Shown piece after piece: positions 17,870 through 26,033 of a stretch of 64,000 nucleotides of DNA. The notes beneath the pieces were generated by a model. The model ran no database searches. It saw nothing but the letters and a program-made list of their open reading frames with translations, and was not told the origin of the DNA. How positions within the stretch are numbered: the stretch's first letter is position 1; each line of letters starts with the position of its first letter. This DNA comes from Gloeothece verrucosa PCC 7822 (GTDB lineage: Bacteria; Cyanobacteriota; Cyanobacteriia; Cyanobacteriales; Microcystaceae), in contig NC_014501.1 in the NCBI RefSeq assembly GCF_000147335.1, positions 558,001 through 622,000 of the forward strand, read 5' to 3'. The translations under genes and the position numbers were made by a program.

Positions 17870-18778
17870 TCAGTCTGATTTCCAATTCTTGCTCTTGTGA
17901 AGTCCTCCTAGTACAGTAGCTAGTAGCAAAGCCATGAGTGAGCCGGGTTCGGGAACGGTGACATTAGCTGCTACTACCTTAAAATCTGGTCCATTATCAC
18001 CATTAGCAGCACCAAGATTATTATTGGTGCTAGTTAATCGTAGTGTTTTGGTGGTGATGTCACCGAGACTGATGCCGATTGAGCCAATATTGAACGGTCC
18101 ATTATTAAGAACTGGAGGCACTATCGTACTGATGTTGTAGCCGGCTTTAGTATAGTTGGCTCTTAAAATTTTATAAGTTGCTAGAACCGTAGAGCCATCA
18201 TCACTGAGGGCTTCGACGAGTAAATCGCTATCTCCGGCAACCGAACTTCCTGGGGTTCCCCCACGCTCCCAAAAAAAGAAGGTGTTTACCGGATTGGCAA
18301 AAGAAACTTCGATACTGGCTGTATTTCCATTTTCTCTAGTCACTAAAAGACTATTGAGGTTTAAATTTCCCAAAGAGTTAGCAATGTCAAGATCACTAGG
18401 GTTGGGTTTAGCCGGACCTTCTTCAACTAAAGGATCGCTTTCGGTATTCGGTCCATGTCCTGAATGAAGAATCCCGTAAGTATTGCCATCGGCTGTATTA
18501 AAGTAAGTATCATTTTGAAGCACTCTGCCGGTGCTAACCACCTCGAAATTATTGACGGTGATCCCACCCCAACTAACCGAATCAAGGCGGACATCTAGGG
18601 TGGGATCATTGAGAAGGTTAGGGTTAGAAGAGAGATTAGGACTGGCTGTAACGTTGGTAACAAAAGAAAAGGGGGTAAATGTGGCTGCCGTTGCCGACAA
18701 ATTAAAAAATACCGCCGCGATAGATAGAGAAACTGTGGTGGTAGGAAGGTTAAATGCTTTGGCTAAAAATTGGTTCAT
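17870..18778 (-). CDS. PEP-CTERM sorted exported protein
   Basis: 302 residues with an N-terminal signal-like hydrophobic segment (TTVSLSIAAVFFNLSATA) and a C-terminal PEP-CTERM tail. The tail consists of VPEPGS, a hydrophobic stretch (LMALLLATVLGG) and a basic end (KSKNWKSD). Proteins with this tail are processed by an exosortase in the inner membrane and exported. The middle is Gly/Asn/Ser-rich, typical of secreted beta-rich cyanobacterial proteins, and carries no catalytic motif that I recognise. Transcribed leftward, alone. No exosortase gene is in the window, so it would rely on a host enzyme. Confidence 0.85.
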   Translation of the reverse strand: MNQFLAKAFNLPTTTVSLSIAAVFFNLSATAATFTPFSFVTNVTASPNLSSNPNLLNDPTLDVRLDSVSWGGITVNNFEVVSTGRVLQNDTYFNTADGNTYGILHSGHGPNTESDPLVEEGPAKPNPSDLDIANSLGNLNLNSLLVTRENGNTASIEVSFANPVNTFFFWERGGTPGSSVAGDSDLLVEALSDDGSTVLATYKILRANYTKAGYNISTIVPPVLNNGPFNIGSIGISLGDITTKTLRLTSTNNNLGAANGDNGPDFKVVAANVTVPEPGSLMALLLATVLGGLHKSKNWKSD

Positions 18779-19022
18779 AGATAACTCAGGTCAAGGAAAT
18801 GTAAAAGCTCAATTAAGGGATAGACGACCCATAAAATACGATAAGCCTATCGGAATAATAGCTTTAACTTTTAATTTATCTTGCCTGTCAAGTTAACTGT
18901 TATACATTAAATTATTGATGAATAAGTGAATAAGCCGATAGATAGCCCTGTTGAGAAGCCCAGAATTTCATTTAGCGCGGGTTAGCTCACTATTAACTTA
19001 CTGATCGGGCTATCGCCCATTG

Positions 19023-19223
19023 CGGTTAGCAGATGTTGATGTCGGTTCTGTAGTGCGTCTGGTGCAGAAAATTAGTGATGGGCTAAAAGTCTCTAAAATC
19101 GTTGAATCCTTTGTCTGACAAGTCTTTGAGGGCGATGCGCTGTCAAAAATTTTAGTAGCCCTCCCAGTCACGAATACTACGCTTATGAAGCTAGGAGCGT
19201 TACCCCCTTCAACAAGGTTTGTT
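19023..19223 (+). pseudogene. Broken copy of the 19325 gene
   Basis: The bases from GCGGTTAGCAGATG onward match 19424-19640 of the intact downstream gene closely (for example GTGCAGAAAATTAGTGATGG is identical). The copy has an in-frame TGA where the intact gene encodes TGQ, a single-base loss in the AAGG/AGG region, and no start. It is a tandem, decayed duplicate of an internal part of the gene. Confidence 0.85.
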
Positions 19224-19240
19224 AACTACTAATTCCCCTA

Positions 19241-19264
19241 GGGGCTATCGCCCATCGGATTGTG
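19241..19264. repeat. 24-bp repeat upstream of a gene, copy A
   Basis: The 24 bases here are identical to 21101-21124 and contain the palindrome GGGCTATCGCCC. A partial copy (GGGCTATCGCCCAT) is at 19007-19020, just before the broken gene copy. Copies A and B lie 60 and 22 bases upstream of rightward start codons (19325 and 21147), so a shared regulatory site is possible. Confidence 0.6.
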
Positions 19265-19324
19265 TGAGCCACTTGAACACAGATTGTCGTTCAAAAAGGG
19301 AATATTACAAAGGAGTAAATAAAG

Positions 19325-20179
19325 ATGAGCAACATTTCGATTTATCATTTGTCGGAAGACATTCGGAGTGAATTTACCATTGATGAGCAAGGTCGAGCCT
19401 TTGCGTCCCGTCGTGCCGTAGCCCGGTTAGCAGGTGTTGATGTCAGTTCTGTAGTGCGTTTAGTGCAGAAAATTAGTGATGGGCAAAACGTCTCTGAAAT
19501 CTTTGAATCCTTTACCGGGCAGGTTTTTGAGGGTGATGCGCTAAGTGACATTTTAGTAGCCCTAATTCTCGAATACTACGCCTATGAAGCTAAGGAGCGT
19601 TATCGTACTCAACAAGCCAAGCAAGTTTGTCGAGCTTTCCGAGCAATCGGTTTTCGGACTTGGGTACAGCAAGAATTGGGCTGGCAAAAGTCGATGAGCC
19701 AAGCTGAATACTTGTTATCAGTAGCTCAACAATTTGTCGAACAGGAACGACAACTGAAATTGGTTCAATCTCAGGTTAACACTGTAGAGAGCCAAGTTGA
19801 AGTTTTAACCGAACAAACCTCACAGATCAAGAAAGCTCAAGAAAGTCAAGATGAAGTTTTGCTGTCATTAGTAGCCATCCAAAAACAAGCCGAATCCGAC
19901 TTAGAAATTATCCCCTTTTCGGCTGAACAAGCGCAACAAATGAGTGTAAGGGATAAAGTTGTCTTATTGGTGCGAACTTATTGCTATTCTAGCGGTGTGG
20001 CTTATAAGGATTTCTTTAGTCACCTTTACTGCCAGTTCAAGTATCGCTATCACTATGACGTTAAAGCTCGTTCTCGCAATAAACGGACAAGCCTCATCGA
20101 TCAGGTAGAGAAAGATGGAATGATTGACGCTCTTTACGCGGTAGCATCGGAGATTATCCAAGCTAAAATAGGAGCTTAA
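19325..20179 (+). CDS. Phage/plasmid regulator-like protein with coiled coil
   Basis: 284 residues, ATG after AAAGGAG (19310-19316). The N-terminus has a helix-turn-helix-like stretch (SRRAVARLAGVDVSSVVRLV, about 30-49). The middle (about 140-190) is a coiled coil rich in Gln and Glu. The C-terminal part (VRDKVVLLVRTYCYSSGVAY, then KDFFSHLYCQFKYRY) resembles the C-terminal domains of phage antirepressor-type regulators such as ORF6C. I infer a DNA-binding regulatory role. A broken tandem copy lies directly upstream. Confidence 0.7.
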   Translation: MSNISIYHLSEDIRSEFTIDEQGRAFASRRAVARLAGVDVSSVVRLVQKISDGQNVSEIFESFTGQVFEGDALSDILVALILEYYAYEAKERYRTQQAKQVCRAFRAIGFRTWVQQELGWQKSMSQAEYLLSVAQQFVEQERQLKLVQSQVNTVESQVEVLTEQTSQIKKAQESQDEVLLSLVAIQKQAESDLEIIPFSAEQAQQMSVRDKVVLLVRTYCYSSGVAYKDFFSHLYCQFKYRYHYDVKARSRNKRTSLIDQVEKDGMIDALYAVASEIIQAKIGA

Positions 20180-20412
20180 ATCAAATTGGGGATAAATAAC
20201 CAGCATACCCAAGGTTTTTGGAGACTGGATGAAAAGGGTGCGGTTAATAACCGTATCCTTTTTATGATGCTGCCAATAACTTGCCTTAAATGCTTCAAGC
20301 TTTTACCCCAGAAGGCTTTGGCCATGCTGCCAAATTTAAATAATACTGTCTTCAGTTGTCGGTCATTCTTTGGGTGTGTATATTATACATACCCTTGGCG
20401 ATTAATAGAAAA

Positions 20413-21054
20413 ATGCTTCCGAGACGGAAAAAACGCTCAACCCCAGAAGATATTAAGCCGCTTCCCCCAAAAATTCCTGGTTCAATTGCTTCAATGGAAC
20501 GAGCTATAGTCCTATTGGGAAACCGAGTACAAAATGAATTGAACCCCAAATCGCGCCAAGAATTAATTGAATTAATCGATATTTATCCTGATGCCAATAC
20601 AGCCGCTACTTGGAAGCAAGCTTTAAGACAACTAATCAAGGATAAACAACAGTCCTCATCAAATTCGTTGCAACAGATAGCCCAAATTAATCCAGAAACA
20701 TCCATTATATTCTCGTGGCTAAAAGAGGCTCTTAGTGAGCTTTATTGGGAAGAGAAAAATGCTTATGATCCTGAATTGGCTAAACAAATGAGTGTTTGGT
20801 ATAAAAAATGTCCTCCCCAAAATAGCCCCAAAACTTATTTAGTCAAAAAGTTTTTAGAACTTCATTTGGCTTGGTCAAAAACTGAAGATGAAACCGAGTT
20901 TGATTTGGCAGATTTGAATTTTAATCTTGAGGCTGACCCCTTAATCGAACATGAATTAACCTTTATTGAACCCTTGTTAAGGTTGGCTTTAGAAAAAGTT
21001 GATTTCGAGTTTTTAGGAGATTATTTAGTTAAAGAACTCGCATTAGAAATTTAA
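20413..21054 (+). CDS. Unknown 213-aa protein
   Basis: The frame is open from 20356, but the ATG at 20413 (MLPRRKKRSTPEDIKPLPPK) gives a basic soluble N-terminus rather than an unlikely hydrophobic one. The product is mostly helical and acidic towards the end (EDETEFDLADLNFNLEADPL). No family recognised and no membrane segment. It stands alone, 230 bases after the regulator-like gene, and ends 46 bases before copy B of the 24-bp repeat. Confidence 0.55.
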   Translation: MLPRRKKRSTPEDIKPLPPKIPGSIASMERAIVLLGNRVQNELNPKSRQELIELIDIYPDANTAATWKQALRQLIKDKQQSSSNSLQQIAQINPETSIIFSWLKEALSELYWEEKNAYDPELAKQMSVWYKKCPPQNSPKTYLVKKFLELHLAWSKTEDETEFDLADLNFNLEADPLIEHELTFIEPLLRLALEKVDFEFLGDYLVKELALEI

Positions 21055-21100
21055 AAGCTCGGCAAACTATTGAAATCATCCTCTTAAAAAACCGTTTGAT

Positions 21101-21124
21101 GGGGCTATCGCCCATCGGATTGTG
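21101..21124. repeat. 24-bp repeat upstream of a gene, copy B
   Basis: Identical to 19241-19264. It is followed 22 bases later by the ATG of the 21147 gene, with AGGAGGAAACT in between. Confidence 0.6.
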
Positions 21125-21146
21125 AGCGTATTGCTAGGAGGAAACT

Positions 21147-21356
21147 ATGATTGCGTCACAAAGCAACCAATCCCTGCATCTCGACGTTGCCTGTCGATTA
21201 CCCTTGTCATTCGTAAGAAACCTATTAGCTGACCAACTGGCTTACCGCCATCTTTTGGCAGAACATCACAAGGCTCTGTCTGTGCTGACTATCCACGCAG
21301 CCGATGATGCAGGAGCCAGGGAAGTTGTTGAAAATAGCAAATTTTGTGGGGGTTAG
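21147..21356 (+). CDS. 69-aa small protein
   Basis: A strong ribosome binding site (AGGAGG at 21137-21142) precedes the ATG, which is the main evidence that this is a gene. The product begins MIASQSNQSLHLDVACRLPL and is helical (FVRNLLADQLAYRHLLAEHH). Not recognised. Its stop lies 2 bases before the next ATG (21359), so the two genes form a tight pair. Confidence 0.6.
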   Translation: MIASQSNQSLHLDVACRLPLSFVRNLLADQLAYRHLLAEHHKALSVLTIHAADDAGAREVVENSKFCGG

Positions 21357-21358
21357 CC

Positions 21359-21541
21359 ATGAGAATGAGAAGACTTCTCTGTTACCAAGAATTAGTATTT
21401 CACCAACAGCATTACATCGACCTTTTAAACTCTGGTCAGGTCGATCCCTTAGCCCACTCACTAATTCGTTGGCACATTCGCAAGTTGGGTAGAGAAATTG
21501 ATACGAGGTGGCCACCACGTTTAAGAAAGGTTCACGTTTGA
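21359..21541 (+). CDS. 60-aa small protein, paralogue of the 17479 gene
   Basis: Start chosen at the ATG at 21359, which places the RRLLCYQELVFHQQHY stretch at the N-terminus as in the 55-aa paralogue at 17479-17646. A start 15 bases upstream is possible. Basic and soluble, function unknown. Two copies in one element suggest a maintained role or a duplicated segment. Confidence 0.6.
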   Translation: MRMRRLLCYQELVFHQQHYIDLLNSGQVDPLAHSLIRWHIRKLGREIDTRWPPRLRKVHV

Positions 21542-21690
21542 GAAAGGCTAACGCCAATTGAAAAAAAAAGTTAGAAGGCAGGAAAAATGAGGGAATTTAT
21601 CTATTTTCCTCACCCTGCCTCTTGGGGGTCGCGCATCCATCAACACGCGAAATTAACACAAATTAAAGCAACAAAAAGGAAATTAAAGTC

Positions 21691-22308
21691 ATGAGTAATT
21701 TAGCCAAATTTTCAGTCTTTGGTACTCGCCCTCAAAATTCGATTTTCATGCCTCAAGTCCCCTTTAACCTCAGAAATGACTGCCGTTTAGGACAATGGAA
21801 GGTTGGAGAGGAAGATTATCGGGGCAAAGAAGTTGAAATTTCCATTATTAAAGTCGCTCAATTCTTCGGCAATCTCGGCAAAATCACCAATTCATTCTGG
21901 TTACAAGTCTGGTTTGTTGCGGCTCCTGGCTGCGACATCCTGCCCAAGAATACCGTCTGCTTAACCTACCTCAAGAAGCGTAGTATCGCTCAATTCTCCC
22001 AGAAAGTCACGGAATTGATGGAGTCTGGAGAACCTGCCCTCGGTATCTTTAAAGGCTCATTCCTCAAACACAATGGGGACAAAGGCGACTATTACAGTGT
22101 TATCTGGGATTGGCGCGAACGGGAAACCGACGAAGAGATCAAACAGCTTGAACATATTGCTGATTTCATGGCAAATAATCCCAAGATGATTGATTTGTCG
22201 GTGAATTTGATTCCGATTGATGGTCTGTCTCCTGATGAGATCGAACTCCTAATGTCCTCTGCTAAGGCAAGCGAATTAGAAAGCTCGGCTTTTGTGAATG
22301 GACGATAA
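21691..22308 (+). CDS. Unknown 205-aa protein
   Basis: AAAAGGAAAT lies upstream of the ATG at 21691. The product begins MSNLAKFSVFGTRPQNSIFM and appears soluble and beta/alpha mixed (LGKITNSFWLQVWFVAAPGC). It has no motif that I can assign to a family. It stands as its own unit: an inverted repeat-like stretch (GGCAGG, CCTGCC) lies between the previous gene and it, and a strong terminator follows at 22330. Good codon structure and signals at both ends make it a real gene. Confidence 0.65.
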   Translation: MSNLAKFSVFGTRPQNSIFMPQVPFNLRNDCRLGQWKVGEEDYRGKEVEISIIKVAQFFGNLGKITNSFWLQVWFVAAPGCDILPKNTVCLTYLKKRSIAQFSQKVTELMESGEPALGIFKGSFLKHNGDKGDYYSVIWDWRERETDEEIKQLEHIADFMANNPKMIDLSVNLIPIDGLSPDEIELLMSSAKASELESSAFVNGR

Positions 22309-22329
22309 TCCTTAACTCATAGTGGTTTA

Positions 22330-22374
22330 GAAGTAGCGGGTTGCTGTATGTAACCTGCTGCTTCTTTTTTTTTT
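22330..22374 (+). terminator. Rho-independent terminator after the 205-aa gene
   Basis: GAAGTAGCGGGTT (from 22330) pairs with AACCTGCTGCTTC (ending 22364) with one or two mismatches, followed by ten T. A clear terminator 22 bases after the stop codon. Confidence 0.85.
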
Positions 22375-22405
22375 AGGCGAGGCATGATTTTTGCCTGGAG
22401 GCAGG

Positions 22406-22642
22406 ATGTCTAATTTTAATTTTAATCTCGGTTCTACTTGCCGTCGCGCTTTGATCAACCATCAGATTTATCGGAAGGTCGAAGAAAAGTACCAGGAAAT
22501 TAGGGCTAAACGCCGACAATGCTGTCGTAATTGTGCTTATTTTGATAATAACCCTTATTTACCCTGTGCTATTGACCCCATTCAAGCAGCGATGGCAGAC
22601 GAAGACAATTTCTGTAAGTATTTTGAGCGAAAAGAGGAATAA
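22406..22642 (+). CDS. 78-aa Cys-motif protein
   Basis: Start at ATG 22406, preceded by GGAGGCAGG. The product (MSNFNFNLGSTCRRALINHQ...) carries CCRNCAYF, then PCAI and FCKYF, the same CCxxCxxF plan as the 17083 gene. Four or five conserved Cys suggest zinc or an iron-sulfur cluster. It ends 5 bases before the RecB-like nuclease gene, so the two are probably co-expressed. A partner role in DNA processing is inferred from that linkage only. Confidence 0.65.
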   Translation: MSNFNFNLGSTCRRALINHQIYRKVEEKYQEIRAKRRQCCRNCAYFDNNPYLPCAIDPIQAAMADEDNFCKYFERKEE

Positions 22643-22647
22643 TTGCC

Positions 22648-23304
22648 ATGAAAATTCTTAAGTTACCGTCAGGGGGGAAATTTTATGAAACTCCCTACGG
22701 TCTTTTTCCCAGTGTTACGACCATTTTACAAGCAACTATGCCGGCAGAAGGGCGCACAAGGTTGAGAAACTGGCATAAACGTAACGGTTCTGAAGCCGAA
22801 AAGTTACGCTTTTTAGCCGCAGAACGAGGTAAAGTCATTCACAAGCTAATTGAAGCTAGATTTAAGGGAGAAGACCAAGAATGTCCCACCGATGTGAGCG
22901 AGTTTTGGAATGAGGCAAGGAAAATTCTGGGGGCGATAGGGGAAGTAGTGGCCAGTGAGAAACCTGTTTATCATCGAGGGCTTCAGTATGCTGGAACGCT
23001 TGATTTATTGGCTTATTGGCAGGGTATTTTAACCTTATTCGATTTTAAAACAAGCCACAGGGAGAAAAGATCGCAATGGCTAACTGATGCGAAACTTCAA
23101 ATTGCTGCTTATCGAAGGGCTTATGAGTCTCTTTTCGGTCTGTCCATACCCCAAGGGTTGATTATGGTCATTACTCCCAATAGGGTACAGATTTTTAGCC
23201 TAGAAACAGAGGAATTAGAAGAATATGGAGGAGAGTGGTTAAATCGTCTCGGTCAGTATCAACATCTTCCGCTTTATCGACAGCTATTTTCTAACATTGC
23301 CTAG
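22648..23304 (+). CDS. PD-(D/E)XK nuclease of the RecB/Cas4-like type
   Basis: 218 residues. The nuclease core is visible: RGKVIHKLIE (60-69), Asp119 in AGTLDLL, DFK at 132-134, and a QIAAY motif at 151-155 that is typical of RecB-family nucleases (QxxxY). No Cys cluster as in Cas4 is present, and no Cas1/Cas2 lies nearby. These enzymes trim DNA ends. It follows the small Cys protein by 5 bases, and a RecD2-type helicase lies 440 bases downstream, which suggests a plasmid-borne end-processing pair. Confidence 0.8.
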   Translation: MKILKLPSGGKFYETPYGLFPSVTTILQATMPAEGRTRLRNWHKRNGSEAEKLRFLAAERGKVIHKLIEARFKGEDQECPTDVSEFWNEARKILGAIGEVVASEKPVYHRGLQYAGTLDLLAYWQGILTLFDFKTSHREKRSQWLTDAKLQIAAYRRAYESLFGLSIPQGLIMVITPNRVQIFSLETEELEEYGGEWLNRLGQYQHLPLYRQLFSNIA

Positions 23305-23343
23305 AATATACTTTGGAGACAAGGTGATTTACAGCAATCATTT

Positions 23344-23556
23344 ATGACCTCGACACCTTCCGAACCATTACCGCAGACTGATATGAGCGAACCTACACTA
23401 ACACAACTGCATCAAATCATCGACGCAGGTGTGAGAGTGGCTATTGCTGAGGCTATAGAGAGACACCGTAAATTAGGAGAGTCGATCAGCATCTTAAAAG
23501 ATGGCAAAATCGTCACTTTAACAGGTGATGAAATTCCTCCGGCCAAAAAAAACTAA
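23344..23556 (+). CDS. Unknown 70-aa protein
   Basis: Short frame beginning MTSTPSEPLPQTDMSE, with a second Met at codon 14 that may be the true start. The middle is helical (LHQIIDAGVRVAIAEAIERH) and the end basic. No family recognised. It follows the nuclease gene by 39 bases. Clean amino-acid composition favours a real gene, but evidence is modest. Confidence 0.45.
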   Translation: MTSTPSEPLPQTDMSEPTLTQLHQIIDAGVRVAIAEAIERHRKLGESISILKDGKIVTLTGDEIPPAKKN

Positions 23557-23748
23557 AACTAATGGCATTTTAAGTTAAGACCTCTAAAACTTATCTGATG
23601 ACCAAGGTGATAAGTTTCTTATCAATAATAGCTTTTTTGATAAAAGCGACAAATCTCTCAGCCTAGCTAGTTCTCTTGTTCTATAAAAACAAAATTAGTA
23701 CAATCAAGGGTAATGCTGTCCATATCCCTGTGTTTTTGACCGCCTAAA

Positions 23749-25977
23749 ATGAATCTCCAAGACTCCTCAGTACCCTACCGATGTCAAGCACCTGAATCTC
23801 TCACCGGCGTGGTAGAACGCATTACCTACCACGCCGAAGAATCGGGTTATACCGTCGCTCGGCTACAATCCCCCAGAGCAAAGGAATTGGTGACGGTAGT
23901 GGGCAACTTCGCTAATATTCAAGCCGGGCAAACCCTCCAGCTTAAAGGAGTGTGGAAGAATCACCCCCAATACGGTCAGCAGTTCGAGGTTCAGCAGTAC
24001 ACTGAAACGAAACCCGCTACCCTCACAGGTATGGAGAAATATTTGGGAAGCGGCTTAATTAAAGGAGTCGGCCCCGTTACCGCTAAACGGATTGTGGCAC
24101 ACTTTGGTTTAGAAACTTTAGAAATCATCGAAAACAAGACTCAAAGGCTGATAGAAGTCCCAGGCATCGGCAAAAAGCGGGTTGTTATGATTCAAAAAGC
24201 CTGGGAAACTCAGAAAGCCATCAAAGAAGTTATGGTTTTCTTGCAGGGGCATGGAGTTTCTACCACTTACGCTGTCAAGATTTTTAAGCAGTATGGAGCA
24301 AATGCGATCGCTACTGTCACAGACAACCCTTACCAACTAGCAGATGATATTTATGGGATCGGTTTCCTGACCGCCGATAAAATTGCTTATAACGTGGGTG
24401 TTTCTCCCTGGTCGAAGTATCGTTATAAGTCGGGAATCTTGCACGTTTTAAGCCAAGCTGCCGAGGACGGACACTGTTTTTTACCTCAACCCGAATTGAT
24501 GAAGCTATCAGCAGAACTCCTCAGCAACGGAGAACATGAAGCCGAAATAGAATCGATTAGTGCCATTATTGACGAGATGGGACAACAGCAAGCCTTGATG
24601 GTAGAAAAAGGAGAAGGAGGGATGCCTCTGTGCTACAAACCGGCTTTCTTTTACACTGAGGAAAATCTCGCTCAATTACTACGACAACAACTTTCACACC
24701 CGGTTGAAGTTGATTTGCCCCGTGTCAGGAATTGGATAGAACGTTTTACTCAAAGTAGAGGAATTTCTCTTTCTCCCCAACAGCTTGAAGCGGTAGAGAT
24801 GGCGGCTTCCTCACGGGTAATGGTTCTTACGGGGGGTCCAGGGACGGGAAAAACCTTCTGTACCCGTACTATTGTGGCTTTATGGAAAGCGATGGGTAAG
24901 AAGATTGGGTTAGCCGCTCCTACTGGACGAGCAGCACAGAGAATGGGGGAGGTAACGGGTTTAGAAGCTAAGACTCTCCACAGAATGCTCGAATTTGACC
25001 CCGCTACTATGGGGTTTAAACGGGATAAGGACAATCCCCTGCCCTACGATGCTATCGTAGTGGATGAAACTTCAATGCTGGATTTGTTTCTGGCTCATTC
25101 GTTGTTAAAAGCGATCCCACCACAAGCTTGCTTGTTGTTAGTAGGGGACGTGGATCAGTTGCCCAGTGTGGGACCTGGAAAAATCTTAGCTGACTTAATT
25201 GATTCGGTGAAAATTCCCATCGTGCGTTTATCCCAAATTTTCCGTCAAGCATCTTCGAGTGCTATTATCCGCGCTGCACATCAAATTAATGGAGGACAAT
25301 ATCCCAAATTAGAACCAATTAGCGATGCTCCGCAATCAGATTGTCTTTGGCATAATGGTGGAACTGAGCCAGAACATGGGGTAATGGTGGTTTGTGAACT
25401 CATCCGTGATTTTATTCCCCGTCAAGGTTTCAATCCTGTAACTGACGTACAGGTACTTTGTCCGATGACGAGAGGTGCAGTGGGGACGCGCAATTTTAAC
25501 CAAGTTCTTCAGCAATTAATCAACCCCCCTAGTCCCGATAAACCCGAAGTTTCCAGAGGGGGGATGACTTTCCGAGTGGGAGATAGAGTGATTCAACTGA
25601 AGAATGATTATGAGAGAGAAGTGTTTAATGGGGATTTAGGAATGGTAGCGGCTATTGATCCAGTTGAACAAGAACTAACTATCTGCTTTGACGGACGAGA
25701 AGTGGTTTATGATTTTGCCGACCTCAATGAAGTAGCTTTGGCTTGGTCGATTTCCATCCATAAAAGCCAAGGGTCAGAGTATCCAGTGGTTTTACTGCCG
25801 ATTTACACCAGTCATTATATAATGCTCTCTCGAAATCTTATTTACACAGGGCTGACTCGTGCTAAGAAATTGGCTATTGTCATTGGGTCTTCTAAGGCCA
25901 TAGGGATGGCGGTGAGGCAAGTGAACCAACAAGAGCGTTATACAAGGTTGAAGGAACGCCTGACGGGGTTAAAATGA
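23749..25977 (+). CDS. recD2: RecD2-type SF1B DNA helicase
   Basis: 742 residues with the RecD2 layout. An N-terminal OB-like region (residues 15-90) and helix-hairpin-helix parts (LIKGVGPVTAKRIV, LIEVPGIGKKRVV) come first, then the helicase core with Walker A GGPGTGKT (about 362), Walker B VVDETSML (about 436), VGDVDQLPSVGPG, and the late motif IHKSQGSEYPVV (about 669). Such enzymes unwind DNA 5' to 3'. RecD2 proteins occur without RecBC; here the gene lies near a RecB-like nuclease on an integrated element. It stands alone with 190 noncoding bases upstream. Confidence 0.93.
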   Translation: MNLQDSSVPYRCQAPESLTGVVERITYHAEESGYTVARLQSPRAKELVTVVGNFANIQAGQTLQLKGVWKNHPQYGQQFEVQQYTETKPATLTGMEKYLGSGLIKGVGPVTAKRIVAHFGLETLEIIENKTQRLIEVPGIGKKRVVMIQKAWETQKAIKEVMVFLQGHGVSTTYAVKIFKQYGANAIATVTDNPYQLADDIYGIGFLTADKIAYNVGVSPWSKYRYKSGILHVLSQAAEDGHCFLPQPELMKLSAELLSNGEHEAEIESISAIIDEMGQQQALMVEKGEGGMPLCYKPAFFYTEENLAQLLRQQLSHPVEVDLPRVRNWIERFTQSRGISLSPQQLEAVEMAASSRVMVLTGGPGTGKTFCTRTIVALWKAMGKKIGLAAPTGRAAQRMGEVTGLEAKTLHRMLEFDPATMGFKRDKDNPLPYDAIVVDETSMLDLFLAHSLLKAIPPQACLLLVGDVDQLPSVGPGKILADLIDSVKIPIVRLSQIFRQASSSAIIRAAHQINGGQYPKLEPISDAPQSDCLWHNGGTEPEHGVMVVCELIRDFIPRQGFNPVTDVQVLCPMTRGAVGTRNFNQVLQQLINPPSPDKPEVSRGGMTFRVGDRVIQLKNDYEREVFNGDLGMVAAIDPVEQELTICFDGREVVYDFADLNEVALAWSISIHKSQGSEYPVVLLPIYTSHYIMLSRNLIYTGLTRAKKLAIVIGSSKAIGMAVRQVNQQERYTRLKERLTGLK

Positions 25978-26033
25978 TGGCTATGGGTGAGCGCTCCTTA
26001 AAGAATTAGAAATTCAAACCTGTGACTTTACCC

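Noticed and set aside
22648..23304. Cas4 or other CRISPR adaptation protein
   Set aside because: The nuclease core fits, but the four Cys of Cas4 are absent and no cas genes are present.
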